DNA from: Micromonospora chokoriensis
Lineage (GTDB): Bacteria > Actinomycetota > Actinomycetes > Mycobacteriales > Micromonosporaceae
Assembly: GCF_000718555.1 (NCBI RefSeq)
Contig: NZ_JOAN01000008.1
Coordinates: 62,001-126,000, forward strand
DNA length: 64,000 bases
Direction of reading: 5' to 3'
Shown: piece by piece, positions 50,723 through 60,382 of the stretch
Layout of the letters: every line of letters starts with the position of its first letter
How positions within the stretch are numbered: position 1 is the first letter of the stretch
The notes under the pieces: generated by a model
Database searches by the model: none
What the model saw: only the letters and a program-made list of their open reading frames with translations
Told to the model about the DNA's origin: nothing
Program-made: the position numbers and the translations under genes

Positions 50723-51526
50723 TCAGGACAGGTCTAGCTCGGTGAGCAGGGGGTAGTGGTCGGAGGCTGTGTCTGCCGTGCCGCCTCTGATCACCCGGCA
50801 ATTCCGGACCCGTTCGGCCAGCGCTGAAGTGGCCAGCAGGTAGTCCAGCCGCATCCCGGCGAACTCGGCTCCGCCCAGCCGGGTGGGCACGGTGTGGCCG
50901 GCGGCCTCCGGCAGGTCTACATTGCCCGCCGGCCAGAGGTCGACGAAGCCCGCGGCGAGCAGCCGGGCGATCGCCCGGGTGTCCACGTCGCCGCCGGAGC
51001 GCCGCAGGTGCCGCCGCCGGTAGAGGGCGGGCATGCCGGCCAGCCGGGCGGTGTGGTCGACGGTCGGGTCGAGCGAGTTGAGGTCACCGGTGATCAGCGT
51101 CAGCGGCCCCTGGTGGCGGCGTGCCGCGGCGACCAGCCAGTCGGCCTCCATCCGCCGCCGCCCCCCGGAGTACGGATAGAGGTGGGTGCCGAGCACGGTG
51201 AACGGGCCGGCGGACGTTGCCACCACGACGCGGGCGGCGGCATGGTGGAAGGGCCGACGCACCGCCCCCGCGTCGACGACCCGGTACGGCGGCCGGACCA
51301 GCACCGCCACCGGCTGCCCGAAGCAGGACCGGGCCAGGTGCGGCGTCATCCCCAGCCGGCCCGCCACGGTGGCCATCAGCCCGTCGCGGTCGAAGCCGCG
51401 CAGCTCCTGCAGGGCCAGCACGTCCGGTGCCTGCTCGTCGACGACCTGGACGACCTGATCCAGCCGATCCGGGCCACCGCGATCCCGGCCGCCGGTGCGG
51501 ATGTTCCAGGTCATCACCCGCAGCAC
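50723..51526 (-). CDS. Endonuclease/exonuclease/phosphatase (EEP) family protein
   Basis: 267 residues from GTG 51526 (or ATG 51514). The EEP signature is clear: MTWNIRTGGRD, DVLALQELRGFDRDG (metal Glu), LGTHLYPYSGGRRR, LITGDLNSLD, and the final ASDHYPL with catalytic Asp-His. Members cut DNA, RNA, phospholipids or phosphoinositides; no signal peptide, so intracellular. Downstream of the PAP2 gene on the same strand by 11 bases. Confidence 0.8.
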   Translation of the reverse strand: MLRVMTWNIRTGGRDRGGPDRLDQVVQVVDEQAPDVLALQELRGFDRDGLMATVAGRLGMTPHLARSCFGQPVAVLVRPPYRVVDAGAVRRPFHHAAARVVVATSAGPFTVLGTHLYPYSGGRRRMEADWLVAAARRHQGPLTLITGDLNSLDPTVDHTARLAGMPALYRRRHLRRSGGDVDTRAIARLLAAGFVDLWPAGNVDLPEAAGHTVPTRLGGAEFAGMRLDYLLATSALAERVRNCRVIRGGTADTASDHYPLLTELDLS

Positions 51527-51537
51527 GACGGCCGCGC

Positions 51538-53028
51538 CTAGTCGGCTCGGCCGGCCCGCGCCAGCTCGTCGTCGAGGGTGTCCACGTCCTCCGACTCGAT
51601 GGCCGGTCGGTTGCCTTCCGTCAGGTCCGCGTTCGGTCGGATCACCAGGTAGAGCAGCCCGATCCAGAGCGCCGAGAGCAGGATCGCGCCCATGAAGTCG
51701 GTCGGGTGGTGCATTCCCCGGTACATCCGCGAGGTGGCCACCCCGACCGGCATGAGCACGGCCAGCGCCACGAAGATCCAACGCCACCACCGGTCGGTAC
51801 GCGGGAACACGATGAGGGTGATCGCCAGCCAGACGCAGATCGTGGCCGCGATGTGCCCGGACGGGAACGACGAGGTGGGCATCTGCCCGTCGAGGTTCTC
51901 CACCGGCGGACGCGGCCGGTCGATCGCGCGGGCCGACGCGAGGAAGAGGGTTAGCTCACCCACCATCGCCAGCGCCACGAAGAGCACCGGCCGCCAGCGC
52001 CGCCACACCGCCAGCACCAGCGGGCAGAACACCAGCGAGATCAACAGAATGGCGTGGGTGTCGCCGAACTTGCTCCACCACCAGCTGACCTCGGTCAGCA
52101 CCTCGGTGTGCCGCTCGGCGAACCAGCGCGGCACCTCGGTGTCGAGGGTGTCGAAGAAGGTGCCCTTGGCGTGGTAGCTGACGTACGTGCCGAAGCCGTA
52201 GAGCGCCCCGAAGACGAGCACCCAGCCGACCAGCAGCTCGGCCACCGCCGAGCGGGGGTGGGCCAACACGTGCTCCTCGGCCGGGGCGGGGGCGATGTCG
52301 TGCCCCGCCTCCGGCTCCAGGCCCTCGGTCAACGGCGCCACCGGCCTGCCCCGCTCCCGCCGCCACAGCCGGAAGGCGTACGCGGTGACGCCCAGCCAGG
52401 CGGCCCCGAGCAGCCAGGCGGCCAACACGTCGGAGACGAAGTGCACGCCCAGCGCGATCCGGGTCAGGCCGACCAGTGCCACCAGCACACCGACGCAGGC
52501 GATGGCCGGCTTGCGCCAGCGGGGCGCCATCGCCGGCAGGAACACCAGCAGCAGCGCTCCATAGGCGACGAATGAGCCGAGAGCGTGCCCGCTCGGGAAG
52601 CTGTTGCCGGGGGCACTGGCGATCGGCACGTCCACGACCGGGCGAAGCCGGCCGACAAGCGTCTTCAGTGACGGGTCGAGGATCAGACCACCGACCCCCG
52701 TGATGATCAGGTAGACGGCGAGTCGGGGCTGACGCCGGATCAGCAGCCCGATGACGGCGATGGTGACCAGCCAGATGAGGATCGGCCGGCCGCCCAGGTC
52801 GGTCACCGCCTGGAGCACGGTGACAAGCGCGTGGTGCGGGGCGACGAGCCCGTTGAACCACTCGGCGAGCGCGTGGTCAGCCTCCTGCAGGGGGCTCCAC
52901 CGCACCCGGACGAGCAACAACAGCAGCCCGAAGGCCACCCCGGCGCCGGTGACGGCCACCAGACCGGCGATGCTCCGTTCGGCGAAATGACCGATCGGAC
53001 GCCGCGCCACCTCTTTGACCCCGGTCAC
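51538..53028 (-). CDS. Membrane protein with two PAP2 phosphatase domains
   Basis: 496 residues from GTG 53028 (GGGAGGTG upstream). Both halves carry the PAP2 triad: half 1 KTLVGRLRP, PSGHALGS, RIALGVHFVSD; half 2 RAIDRPRPP, PSGHIAAT, SRMYRGMHHPTD. About a dozen membrane spans. The first Lys of motif I in half 2 is replaced (AIDRPRP). Such enzymes dephosphorylate lipid phosphates such as phosphatidic acid or undecaprenyl diphosphate. With the lipid kinase two genes upstream it points to lipid turnover. Confidence 0.85.
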   Translation of the reverse strand: MTGVKEVARRPIGHFAERSIAGLVAVTGAGVAFGLLLLLVRVRWSPLQEADHALAEWFNGLVAPHHALVTVLQAVTDLGGRPILIWLVTIAVIGLLIRRQPRLAVYLIITGVGGLILDPSLKTLVGRLRPVVDVPIASAPGNSFPSGHALGSFVAYGALLLVFLPAMAPRWRKPAIACVGVLVALVGLTRIALGVHFVSDVLAAWLLGAAWLGVTAYAFRLWRRERGRPVAPLTEGLEPEAGHDIAPAPAEEHVLAHPRSAVAELLVGWVLVFGALYGFGTYVSYHAKGTFFDTLDTEVPRWFAERHTEVLTEVSWWWSKFGDTHAILLISLVFCPLVLAVWRRWRPVLFVALAMVGELTLFLASARAIDRPRPPVENLDGQMPTSSFPSGHIAATICVWLAITLIVFPRTDRWWRWIFVALAVLMPVGVATSRMYRGMHHPTDFMGAILLSALWIGLLYLVIRPNADLTEGNRPAIESEDVDTLDDELARAGRAD

Positions 53029-53097
53029 CCCGCACCTCCCTTGTCGTCTCTGGCGAGGCGCATTACCCGATCCGCGGCCGTCGTACACGCCGGTGCG

Positions 53098-54099
53098 CTA
53101 GAGCGCTGACATGTCCCCGGTGTCGTACAGCTCAGCGCGGTCCGGGTCGGGCTCCCACAGATCCGGTTGGGCAGGCTCCTGCACACCGATGCGCAGCGCC
53201 TCCAGTTGAGCCGCGAAGGCCAGCCCACCGAAGAGCGCCATCCCGGTCAGGTTGGCCCAGAGCAGCAGCGCCATCATCCCGGTCAACGCGCCGTAGGTCT
53301 GCCCGAAACCGTCACTGAACCGCACGTACGCGGCGAGCAGGAGGCTGGCCAACCACCACAGCGCCGTGGCGATGCCGGCGCCGAAGAGCAACCAGGACAG
53401 GCCGGGCTGGTTGCGGCGCGGCGCGTGCCGGAAGAGCACGGCGACGGCAACAACGGTCAGCCCGAGGCTCAACGGGAAGCGGACCACGTCCCAGATGCCG
53501 TTGGCGAGCGCACCCCACTCGTAGTGTTTGCGGACCGAGTCGCCCATCGCGCCGCCGCCGACCAGGATCAGGAAGCCGGCGAGCGCGGGCAGACCGGCGG
53601 TGACGGCCAGCACTGCGGCGCGCAGGTATTTGCGCAGCGCCGGGCGGTCCCGCTCGACGCCGTAGATGCGGTTGGCGCCCCGCTCGATCTGGGCCATCGT
53701 GGTGGTCAGCGCGAACAGGCCGGTGAGCAGACCGAGGGTGAGTGCCAGCTCCCCCGCGTCCTCGACGCGTTCTCCCTCGCCGAGTAGCTCGGCGACCATC
53801 TGCGCGCTCTGCCCGGGGGTGAGCGCCAGGACGGTGTCGGCGACCACCTGGCCGCCCTCCTCGACGCCCAACTCACTGATCAGGCCGGTGAGGGCGATCA
53901 TGAACGGCACCACGGCCAGGCAGAGTTGCAGCGCGAACGCACGGGCGTGGCTGAAGCCGTCGCCGTAGCGGAACCGGATGAACGCGTCCCGCAGCAGGTG
54001 CCAGCCGCCCTGTCGGCGCAGTGTGTGCCAGGCATCGTCGGCGGACAACTCCTCGTCGGCCATCAGCCGGGTCTCGGGAACGATCCGGGTGCTACTCAC
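53098..54099 (-). CDS. YihY/BrkB-family membrane protein
   Basis: 333 residues from GTG 54099. Six membrane spans with the family pattern GFSHARAFALQLCLAVVPFMIAL, GANRIYGVERDRP and the end TYGALTGMMALLLWANLTGMALFGG. YihY/BrkB proteins have no agreed function (envelope protein; the RNase BN label was an error). Start overlaps the lipid kinase stop by 8 bases. Confidence 0.85.
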   Translation of the reverse strand: MSSTRIVPETRLMADEELSADDAWHTLRRQGGWHLLRDAFIRFRYGDGFSHARAFALQLCLAVVPFMIALTGLISELGVEEGGQVVADTVLALTPGQSAQMVAELLGEGERVEDAGELALTLGLLTGLFALTTTMAQIERGANRIYGVERDRPALRKYLRAAVLAVTAGLPALAGFLILVGGGAMGDSVRKHYEWGALANGIWDVVRFPLSLGLTVVAVAVLFRHAPRRNQPGLSWLLFGAGIATALWWLASLLLAAYVRFSDGFGQTYGALTGMMALLLWANLTGMALFGGLAFAAQLEALRIGVQEPAQPDLWEPDPDRAELYDTGDMSAL

Positions 54100-55096
54100 G
54101 GCGCGCGTCCTCGATCAGCTGCTCGCCCCGCTTCCCGGCGCTCCGCGCATCATCGGCCAGGTCGGGGGCGTCCTCGGGTTGGGGGACACAGAGCCAGAGC
54201 GCCTCCGGCCGGATGTCCGCCCGCAGCTCGCGACCCGGGGAGATGAGGTCGCCGTCCAACTCACGGGGCTGAGGCCGGTTGCTGGTGACCACCACCCGTC
54301 GGGCCCGGAACACCTCCATCTGCGGCACCTGGCCGTTGCGACGGATCACCGCCCAGCCGAGCGCGAGCCAGTGCCGCAGGTTGCGCGGGGTGAGTACGGC
54401 GACGTCGAGCCAGCCATCGTCCGGCTCGGCCTCGGTCAGCAGGGTCACGCCGCCTTGGAGCCGGCCGACGTTGGCGATCAGCACCGAACGGGCCCGGCGG
54501 CGCACCGGCGGCCGGTCGTCGATGCGGATCTGCACCCGCATCGGCCGGTCCCGTAGGTGACGGGCAGCGCCCACCACGTACGCCGGCCAACCGATGCGGG
54601 CCTTGGTGGTCTCATTGGTGGCCTCGAGCATCTTGGCGTCGAAGCCCATGCCGGCCATCACGGTGAAGTATTGGTCCTCGACGGCGCCGACGTCGAGCAG
54701 CCGTCGACCGCGTTCGATGGCGACCTGCAAGCCGGCGGCCAGGTCGGTGGAGAGCCCCAGGTTGGCGGCGAGCAGGTTGCCGGTGCCCTGCGGCAGCACG
54801 GCCAGCGCCACGTCGGTGCCGACCAGCGCGCTGACGCAGGACATCACGGTGCCGTCGCCGCCGCAGGCGAAGACCAGGTCGACGCCGGCCTTGACAGCCT
54901 GCTCGGTCTGGCCGCGGCCCGGGTCGTCGGCGGTGGTCTCGTACCACTGCGGCGCGGGCCAGCCTGCCGCGGCGAGGGCGTCGTTAACGATCCGGCGCAG
55001 CTCGTCGAGATCGTCGACCTTCACCGGGTTGACCACCACGGCGGAGCGCAACCCGCCGTCGCCGCCTGCGGGCCGCCTGTCCTGTCCAGCATCCAC
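54092..55096 (-). CDS. Diacylglycerol-kinase-family lipid kinase
   Basis: 334 residues from GTG 55096. The catalytic-domain signature FACGGDGTVMSCVSALVGTDVALAVLPQGTGNLLAANL is intact; VVVNPVKV starts the fold, and GFDAKMLEATNETTK and the C-terminal RELDGDLI fit. It phosphorylates lipids such as diacylglycerol or a sphingoid-like base using ATP, on the inner membrane face. Confidence 0.85.
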   Translation of the reverse strand: MDAGQDRRPAGGDGGLRSAVVVNPVKVDDLDELRRIVNDALAAAGWPAPQWYETTADDPGRGQTEQAVKAGVDLVFACGGDGTVMSCVSALVGTDVALAVLPQGTGNLLAANLGLSTDLAAGLQVAIERGRRLLDVGAVEDQYFTVMAGMGFDAKMLEATNETTKARIGWPAYVVGAARHLRDRPMRVQIRIDDRPPVRRRARSVLIANVGRLQGGVTLLTEAEPDDGWLDVAVLTPRNLRHWLALGWAVIRRNGQVPQMEVFRARRVVVTSNRPQPRELDGDLISPGRELRADIRPEALWLCVPQPEDAPDLADDARSAGKRGEQLIEDARRE

Positions 55097-55189
55097 GGCG
55101 CCAGTGTGCAGCACCCGGACGGCTTCAGCGACCCGACGAGCAGCCCGCGTCGGAAGTGCCACAGACAGGTTTCAAGATGCCCGCACCTG

Positions 55190-55771
55190 TCAGGCCGCCT
55201 GCGCCCGCAGTGCCAGCTCGACCCGTCGACGCAGATCATCGAGGTCGATGCCCGACTCGGTGAGCACCAGCGCCCCCAGCCCGTGGCCCTCGCGGAGCAC
55301 CCCGAGCAGGATGTGCTCGGTGCCGATGTGGCGGTGGCGCAGGCGCAGTGCCTCCCGCAGGGACAGCTCCAACACCTTCTTCGACCGGGGCGAGAACGGG
55401 CCGCCGAGGTAGCGCTTGCGCCCCCAGCGGCGGCGCGGCGCCGGCACCGCCTCACGCAGCGCGTCCGGGCCGAAGGACTGCTCGATGCGGGCCACGATCG
55501 CGGCCAGGTCGATGCCGATCTCCCGCAGGGCCGCCGCGTCCGCGTCGCCGAGACCGGCGCCGCCGCTGGCGGTGTACCGGCGGACGCGTTCACGCAGGTC
55601 GTCGGCGCGCACCCCGGCGTCGGCGAGCACCCGGCTGGCCAGGCCGGCGTCGTCGGCGAGCAGGGCGAGCAGCAGGTGCTCGGTGCCGACCGGCCGTTGG
55701 CCCTCGACCCGTGCCTCCTCCAGCGCCCGGCGCACCGCGTCGCGCGCCCGGTCGGTGAACCGTTCGAACAT
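55190..55771 (-). CDS. Clp N-terminal domain protein (ClpC-N-like, no ATPase)
   Basis: 193 residues from ATG 55771 (a GTG at 55774 overlaps the upstream stop). Two Clp_N repeats: MFERFTDRARDAVRRALEEARVEGQRPVGTEHLLLALLADD and SKKVLELSLREALRLRHRHIGTEHILLGVLREG. ClpC/ClpB use this domain to bind adaptors or substrates; here there is no AAA module, so it may act as an adaptor or competitor. Coupled to the HTH gene by TGATG. Confidence 0.85.
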   Translation of the reverse strand: MFERFTDRARDAVRRALEEARVEGQRPVGTEHLLLALLADDAGLASRVLADAGVRADDLRERVRRYTASGGAGLGDADAAALREIGIDLAAIVARIEQSFGPDALREAVPAPRRRWGRKRYLGGPFSPRSKKVLELSLREALRLRHRHIGTEHILLGVLREGHGLGALVLTESGIDLDDLRRRVELALRAQAA

Positions 55772-56007
55772 CACGCCTCCCAGGATGAGTGGACCGCCGG
55801 TCGCCCGGCGTGCTTCTTGTGCACTGCCTGCCGACTAACCTCGAGCGCGTCGGCAATCTCCTGCCAGGACCAGCCCTGTCGCCGGGCGTTGTCCACCTGG
55901 ACCACCTCAAGCCGCTCAAGCAGCCGGCGCAGCGCGCGGACGGCGCGCAGCCCGACCCGAGGGTCGGTGCTGCCGGCTGCCGCCGCGAGTTCTGTCGCCT
56001 GACTCAT
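55771..56007 (-). CDS. Small HTH protein, probable autoregulator of the Clp_N operon
   Basis: 78 residues from ATG 56007. A short helical N-terminus is followed by a Helix-turn-helix in ARRQGWSWQEIADALEVSRQAVHKKH. Two identical-core palindromes lie directly upstream at 56011-56053 over its promoter, so it very probably represses its own operon. The Clp_N protein may modulate its stability or activity, as in some stress-response switches; that part is inference. Confidence 0.8.
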   Translation of the reverse strand: MSQATELAAAAGSTDPRVGLRAVRALRRLLERLEVVQVDNARRQGWSWQEIADALEVSRQAVHKKHAGRPAVHSSWEA

Positions 56008-56010
56008 GCC

Positions 56011-56053
56011 GTCAACATACGTTGACAACACTCCCCTGTCAACCCTGGTTGAC
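56011..56053 (-). promoter_or_regulatory. Promoter with two GTCAAC-N4-GTTGAC operators
   Basis: Palindromes at 56011-56026 and 56038-56053, 27 bp between centres. On the minus strand TTGACA (56042-56037) and TATGTT (56019-56014) with a 17-bp spacer form a near-consensus promoter; each operator covers one box. The -10 ends 6 bases before ATG 56007, so the message is leaderless. Confidence 0.75.
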
Positions 56054-56158
56054 GAAAGGTGGCCGCAGCCGATCCGACCCGCCGCCGTGTCCATCCGACT
56101 ACCCTCGGTCAGGGAAGAGCTTGGTCGTGCCGGGCGCGACGCCCGGGAGGTGATATCG

Positions 56159-57019
56159 ATGGCCGTACCCGCCGACGCAGCGGTGCTGGTCGGCCTCGGG
56201 TCGGATCTCGACCTTCCGGTCGTCGAACAGGCCGCCCAGGAAGCCGCCGGACACGGCCGACCACTGCACCTGCTGCACACCTTCGACTGGCGGGTGGCCT
56301 TCGCCGCGGACACCGTCGCCGTACCCCGCGACCAGGCCGAGAAGCTGATCACCCGCGCCGCCCAGCTCGCCCACCAGACCGAGCCGGGGCTGACCGTACG
56401 CGGCGAGATCGTCGAGAGCGCCATGCTGCCCACCCTCATCCGCCGCTCGGAGACGGCCTTCCTACTGGCCGTCGGCGACAGCGGAATGGCGGGCAGCGGC
56501 CAGTGCGTACCAGCCGAGACCACCGCCGTGCAGTTGGCCGCCCGGGCCGGCTGCCCCCTGCTGGTGGTCCGACGTGAGCCGCCGCCACCGGGCCCGGTGC
56601 TGGTGGGCGTGGACGGCTCGCCCAGCTCACACCTCGCCCTACGGTGGGCCGTGGAGTGCGCGTCCCGCCGCGGCGCCCGGCTGCTGGCGCTGCGCGTGGT
56701 GGAGTACGACGAGGACACCGACGCGGTCACCAAGCAGCTCAGCGAGGCGCTGGCCCAACACACCGGCCGGCACGGCGCGGTGCCGACCGAGTGTCGCGTG
56801 GTGCGCGGCGACCCCGCCGAGGTGCTGATCGACACGTCCCGCGGCACGCAGCTGGCGCTTGTCGCGGCCCGTGGCGACGAACCGGGCCGGGCCATGCTCG
56901 GCGCGGTCGCCCAGTCCCTGCTCTACCACTCCCCGGCCCCGGTGGTCGTCGTCCGTGGCCTGGCCGACGCGCCGCTGACCGGGCCAGGTGCCCGCCCGGC
57001 ACGGGACCAACGGCCCTGA
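56159..57019 (+). CDS. Universal stress protein, two USP domains
   Basis: 286 residues from ATG 56159 with GGGAGGTGA upstream. Two USP folds: residues 1-140, and 145-275 starting [20 protein letters not shown]. The first domain is degenerate ([16 protein letters not shown], no GxxGxxxxG); the second lacks a clear ATP loop ([30 protein letters not shown]). USPs are typical DosR-regulon genes. Ends overlapping the site at 57003-57017. Confidence 0.8.
   Translation: MAVPADAAVLVGLGSDLDLPVVEQAAQEAAGHGRPLHLLHTFDWRVAFAADTVAVPRDQAEKLITRAAQLAHQTEPGLTVRGEIVESAMLPTLIRRSETAFLLAVGDSGMAGSGQCVPAETTAVQLAARAGCPLLVVRREPPPPGPVLVGVDGSPSSHLALRWAVECASRRGARLLALRVVEYDEDTDAVTKQLSEALAQHTGRHGAVPTECRVVRGDPAEVLIDTSRGTQLALVAARGDEPGRAMLGAVAQSLLYHSPAPVVVVRGLADAPLTGPGARPARDQRP
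57003..57017. promoter_or_regulatory. DosR-box-like site before phosphoketolase gene
   Basis: GGGACCAACGGCCCT, 68 bases before the phosphoketolase ATG, overlapping the USP stop. It shares GGGACC-N3-GGCCCY with 62849-62863 and resembles mycobacterial DosR boxes such as GGGACTTCTGGCCCT. Confidence 0.55.
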
Positions 57020-57023
57020 CCCC

Positions 57024-57062
57024 GGGGCGTCCGCAGTGGCCAGGCTGGACGCCGGACGCCCC
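57024..57062. terminator. Hairpin between USP and phosphoketolase genes
   Basis: A perfect 10-bp stem (GGGGCGTCCG/CGGACGCCCC) with a 19-base loop. It may end the USP transcript or lie in the leader of the phosphoketolase transcript. Confidence 0.6.
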
Positions 57063-57084
57063 ACTCCTACCCGCGAGAGGCAGC

Positions 57085-59481
57085 ATGATGGAGACCGCTC
57101 TCGACGTGCACCGCGCCCTCACCGACGACGAGCTGCGCCGGCTGGACGCCTACTGGCGCGCCGCGAACTACCTCACCGTCGGGCAGATCTACCTGCTGGA
57201 CAACCCGTTGCTGCGCAACCCGCTGACCCGAGACGACGTCAAACCCCGACTGCTCGGGCACTGGGGCACCAGCCCCGGCCTCAACCTGATCTATGCCCAC
57301 CTCAACCGGGTGATCGTGGCCCGCGACCTCAACGCCATGCTGGTCACCGGCCCCGGCCACGGCGGCCCGGCCATCGTGGCCAACACCTGGCTGGAGGGCA
57401 CCTGGTCGGATCGCTACCACGACGTGGGTCGCGACGAGGCCGGGATGTCCCGGCTCTTTCGCCAGTTCTCCTTCCCGGGCGGGATCCCCAGCCACGTCGC
57501 GGCGGACGTGCCGGGTTCGATCCACGAGGGCGGCGAGCTGGGGTACGCGTTGAGCCACGCCTACGGCGCCGCGTTCGACCACCCGGACCTGCTGGTGACC
57601 TGCGTGATCGGCGACGGTGAGGCGGAGACCGGGCCGCTGGCCGGTAGCTGGCTCTCCAACGTGTTCCTCAATCCGGCGCGCGACGGCGCGGTGCTGCCCA
57701 TCCTGCACCTCAACGGCTACAAGATCGCCAACCCGACCGTGCTGTCCCGGATCCCCGAGACCGACCTGCTCGACCTCCTGCGCGGCTCGGGCTACCAGCC
57801 GTACGTGGTCGCCGGCGACGAGCCCGCCCAGGTGCACCGCACCCTCGCGGCGACGATGGATCGGGTGCTTGACGAGATCGCCGAGATCCAGCGGCGGGCC
57901 CGCTCCGGGGGTGTCATCGAACGCCCCCGCTGGCCGATGATCGTGCTACGGACGCCGAAGGGCTGGACCGGCCCGCGCGAGGTGGACGGCATCCAGGTGG
58001 AGGGCACGTACCGCGCCCACCAGGTGCCGCTGTCGGAGGTTCGCGACAACCCGGCGCACCTGGCCGAGCTGGAGCGGTGGCTGCGCAGCTACCGGCCGGA
58101 GGAGCTGTTCGACGCGACAGGCGCGCCGGTCGACGAGCTGCGGACCCTACCGCCGCGCGGTGACCGGCGGATGAGCGCCAACCCGATCACCAACGGCGGT
58201 CTGGTGCTGCGCGACCTGACCCTGCCGGACTTCCGCGACTACGGCGTGGAGGTTCCCGAGCCAGGCGAGCCGATGGCCGGCGCGACCGGGGTGCTCGGCC
58301 CGTGGATCCGCGACGTCATCAGCGCCAACCCGGAGACGTTCCGGCTGTTCGGCCCGGACGAGGTCGCGTCCAACCGGCTGAGCGCGGCCTTCGAGGTGAC
58401 CGACCGGGCCTGGGTGGCCGCCACCGTCCCCGGCGACGACCACCTCTCCCCCGACGGGCGGGTCATGGAGGTGCTCTCCGAGCACCTTTGCCAGGGCTGG
58501 CTGGAGGGCTACCTGCTGACCGGCCGGCACGGCGTGTTCACCAGCTACGAGGCGTTCATCCACATCGTCGACTCGATGCTCAACCAGCACGCCAAGTGGC
58601 TGAAGGTGACCCGGGCCATCCCCTGGCGGCAGCCGATCGCCTCGCTGAACTACCTGCTGTCCAGCCACGTCTGGCGGCAGGACCACAACGGCTTCTCCCA
58701 CCAGGACCCGGGCTTCATCGACCACGTCGTCAACAAGAAGGCCGAGGTGGTGCGGGTCTATCTGCCGCCGGACGCCAACACGCTGCTCGCCACGATGGAC
58801 CACTGCCTGCGCAGCCGGCACTACATAAACGTGGTGGTGGCCGGTAAGCAGGCCGCGCCGAACTGGCTGACGATGGCCGAGGCGATCCAGCACACCCGAC
58901 GGGGCCTGGGCATCTGGGAGTGGGCCAGCAACGACGGCGGCACCGAGCCGGACGTGGTGCTCGCCTGCTGCGGAGACGTGCCCACCCTGGAGACGCTGGC
59001 CGCCGTCGAGCTGCTGCGCCAGAACCTCCCGGAGTTGAAGGTCCGCCTTGTCAACGTGGTCGACCTGATGCGACTCCAGCCGGACACCGAGCATCCACAC
59101 GGCCTGACCGACAACGAGTTCGACACCATCTTCACCGAGGACCGGCCGATCATCTTCGCGTACCACGGCTACCCGTGGCTGATCCACCGCCTCACCTACC
59201 GCCGCACCAACCACGAGAACCTGCACGTGCGCGGATACAAGGAGGAGGGCACCACCACCACCCCGTTCGACATGGTGATGCTCAACGACCTGGACCGTTT
59301 CCACCTGGTCATCGACGTCATCGACCGGGTGCCCGGGCTGGCCGCCCGCGCCGCGCACCTGCGCCAACGGATGGTCGACGCCCGGCAGGCGGCCCGCGAC
59401 TACACCCGCCAGTACGGCGAGGACGACCCCCAGGTCGCCGAGTGGCGCTGGGTCCGCGAGACCGACCCGACCACCCCCTGA
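57085..59481 (+). CDS. Phosphoketolase (xylulose-5-P / fructose-6-P)
   Basis: 798 residues from ATG 57085 (or the next ATG at 57088). The thiamine-diphosphate enzyme motifs are clear: [55 protein letters not shown] (ThDP motif GDGE) and [17 protein letters not shown], all typical of Xfp. It splits xylulose-5-P (and/or fructose-6-P) with phosphate into acetyl-P and a smaller sugar phosphate, giving ATP and acetate with little oxygen. Site 57003-57017 suggests oxygen-responsive control. Confidence 0.92.
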   Translation: MMETALDVHRALTDDELRRLDAYWRAANYLTVGQIYLLDNPLLRNPLTRDDVKPRLLGHWGTSPGLNLIYAHLNRVIVARDLNAMLVTGPGHGGPAIVANTWLEGTWSDRYHDVGRDEAGMSRLFRQFSFPGGIPSHVAADVPGSIHEGGELGYALSHAYGAAFDHPDLLVTCVIGDGEAETGPLAGSWLSNVFLNPARDGAVLPILHLNGYKIANPTVLSRIPETDLLDLLRGSGYQPYVVAGDEPAQVHRTLAATMDRVLDEIAEIQRRARSGGVIERPRWPMIVLRTPKGWTGPREVDGIQVEGTYRAHQVPLSEVRDNPAHLAELERWLRSYRPEELFDATGAPVDELRTLPPRGDRRMSANPITNGGLVLRDLTLPDFRDYGVEVPEPGEPMAGATGVLGPWIRDVISANPETFRLFGPDEVASNRLSAAFEVTDRAWVAATVPGDDHLSPDGRVMEVLSEHLCQGWLEGYLLTGRHGVFTSYEAFIHIVDSMLNQHAKWLKVTRAIPWRQPIASLNYLLSSHVWRQDHNGFSHQDPGFIDHVVNKKAEVVRVYLPPDANTLLATMDHCLRSRHYINVVVAGKQAAPNWLTMAEAIQHTRRGLGIWEWASNDGGTEPDVVLACCGDVPTLETLAAVELLRQNLPELKVRLVNVVDLMRLQPDTEHPHGLTDNEFDTIFTEDRPIIFAYHGYPWLIHRLTYRRTNHENLHVRGYKEEGTTTTPFDMVMLNDLDRFHLVIDVIDRVPGLAARAAHLRQRMVDARQAARDYTRQYGEDDPQVAEWRWVRETDPTTP

Positions 59482-59492
59482 AGGAGGACGAC

Positions 59493-60335
59493 GTGCGCGA
59501 CGCGGAGATCCTGGTCGGCTACGACGGCTCGACCGACGCCTCGGTGGCCCTGGACTGGGCCGTGGCGGAGGCGCGACACAGCGGCCAGCCGGTGCGGCTG
59601 GCGTACATCTTCGAATGGCTGACCGTGGCCAGCTGGGTCGGCCCGGGCATCGCGCCCGGCGTGTGGCCGGACGACACGGCCCGCCGGCAGGTCGACGACC
59701 TGGTCCGCACGGCCGCGGCGGACGCCGCCGCGGCCAACCCGGGCCTGAAGATCACCGGCGAGGTGTACGACGGGCCGCCCGCGCTGGTGTTGCAGGAACG
59801 CTCCGCCGAGGCCGGGATGCTGGTGCTCGGCAGCCGAGGCCACGGCGGGTTCGGCGGCCTGCTCGCCGGGTCGACGGCGGTGTCGGTCGCCGCGCACGCC
59901 CACTGCCCGGTCGTGGTGGTCCGGGACGGGGCCGGCACGTCGAGCGGCCCGGTCGCGGTCGGGGTGGACGGCTCGGAGCCCTCGCTGGTGGCGCTCGGCT
60001 TCGCGGCCGAACGGGCGGCGCAGCGCCAGGTGCCGCTGCGCGTCCTGCACGCCTGGACGCCCGGCCCCGGCGGGGCGGCCGGGGTGCCCGACGAGCGAGC
60101 CGCCGTGGAGCAGGCGCTGGAGCCGTGGCGGCGGACCTTCCCCGGGCTGGCCGTGACCGTCGACCTGGCGTCGACCAACCCGGCGGCGATGCTGATCGAG
60201 GCGAGCCGGGACGCGCGGCTGGTGGTGGTCGGCAGCCGGGGCCGGGGCGGGCTCGCCGGCATGCTGCTCGGCTCGGTCAGCCAACAGCTCATCCAACACG
60301 CCGCCTGCCCCGTCGCGGTGGTCCGCGAACGCTGA
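59493..60335 (+). CDS. Universal stress protein, two ATP-binding USP domains
   Basis: 280 residues from GTG 59493 (GGAGGA upstream). Both USP domains keep the ATP loop: GSRGHGGFGGLLAGSTAVSV in the first and GSRGRGGLAGMLLGSVSQQL in the second. It should bind ATP, as the DosR-regulated Rv2623 type does. It follows the phosphoketolase gene by 11 bases, so the two are co-transcribed. Confidence 0.85.
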   Translation: MRDAEILVGYDGSTDASVALDWAVAEARHSGQPVRLAYIFEWLTVASWVGPGIAPGVWPDDTARRQVDDLVRTAAADAAAANPGLKITGEVYDGPPALVLQERSAEAGMLVLGSRGHGGFGGLLAGSTAVSVAAHAHCPVVVVRDGAGTSSGPVAVGVDGSEPSLVALGFAAERAAQRQVPLRVLHAWTPGPGGAAGVPDERAAVEQALEPWRRTFPGLAVTVDLASTNPAAMLIEASRDARLVVVGSRGRGGLAGMLLGSVSQQLIQHAACPVAVVRER

Positions 60336-60340
60336 GACCC

Positions 60341-60381
60341 ACCGGGCCGGGCCGCACCCGTGGCACAGCGGCCCGGCCGGT
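60341..60381. terminator. Bidirectional terminator-like hairpin
   Basis: A 14-bp stem with one bulged G and a 12-base loop between converging genes. Confidence 0.65.
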
Positions 60382-60382
60382 G

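Noticed and set aside
56054..56158. A third DosR-like box before the first USP gene
   Set aside because: Only weak partial matches (CCCTCGGTCAGGGA) that do not fit GGGACC-N3-GGCCCY.
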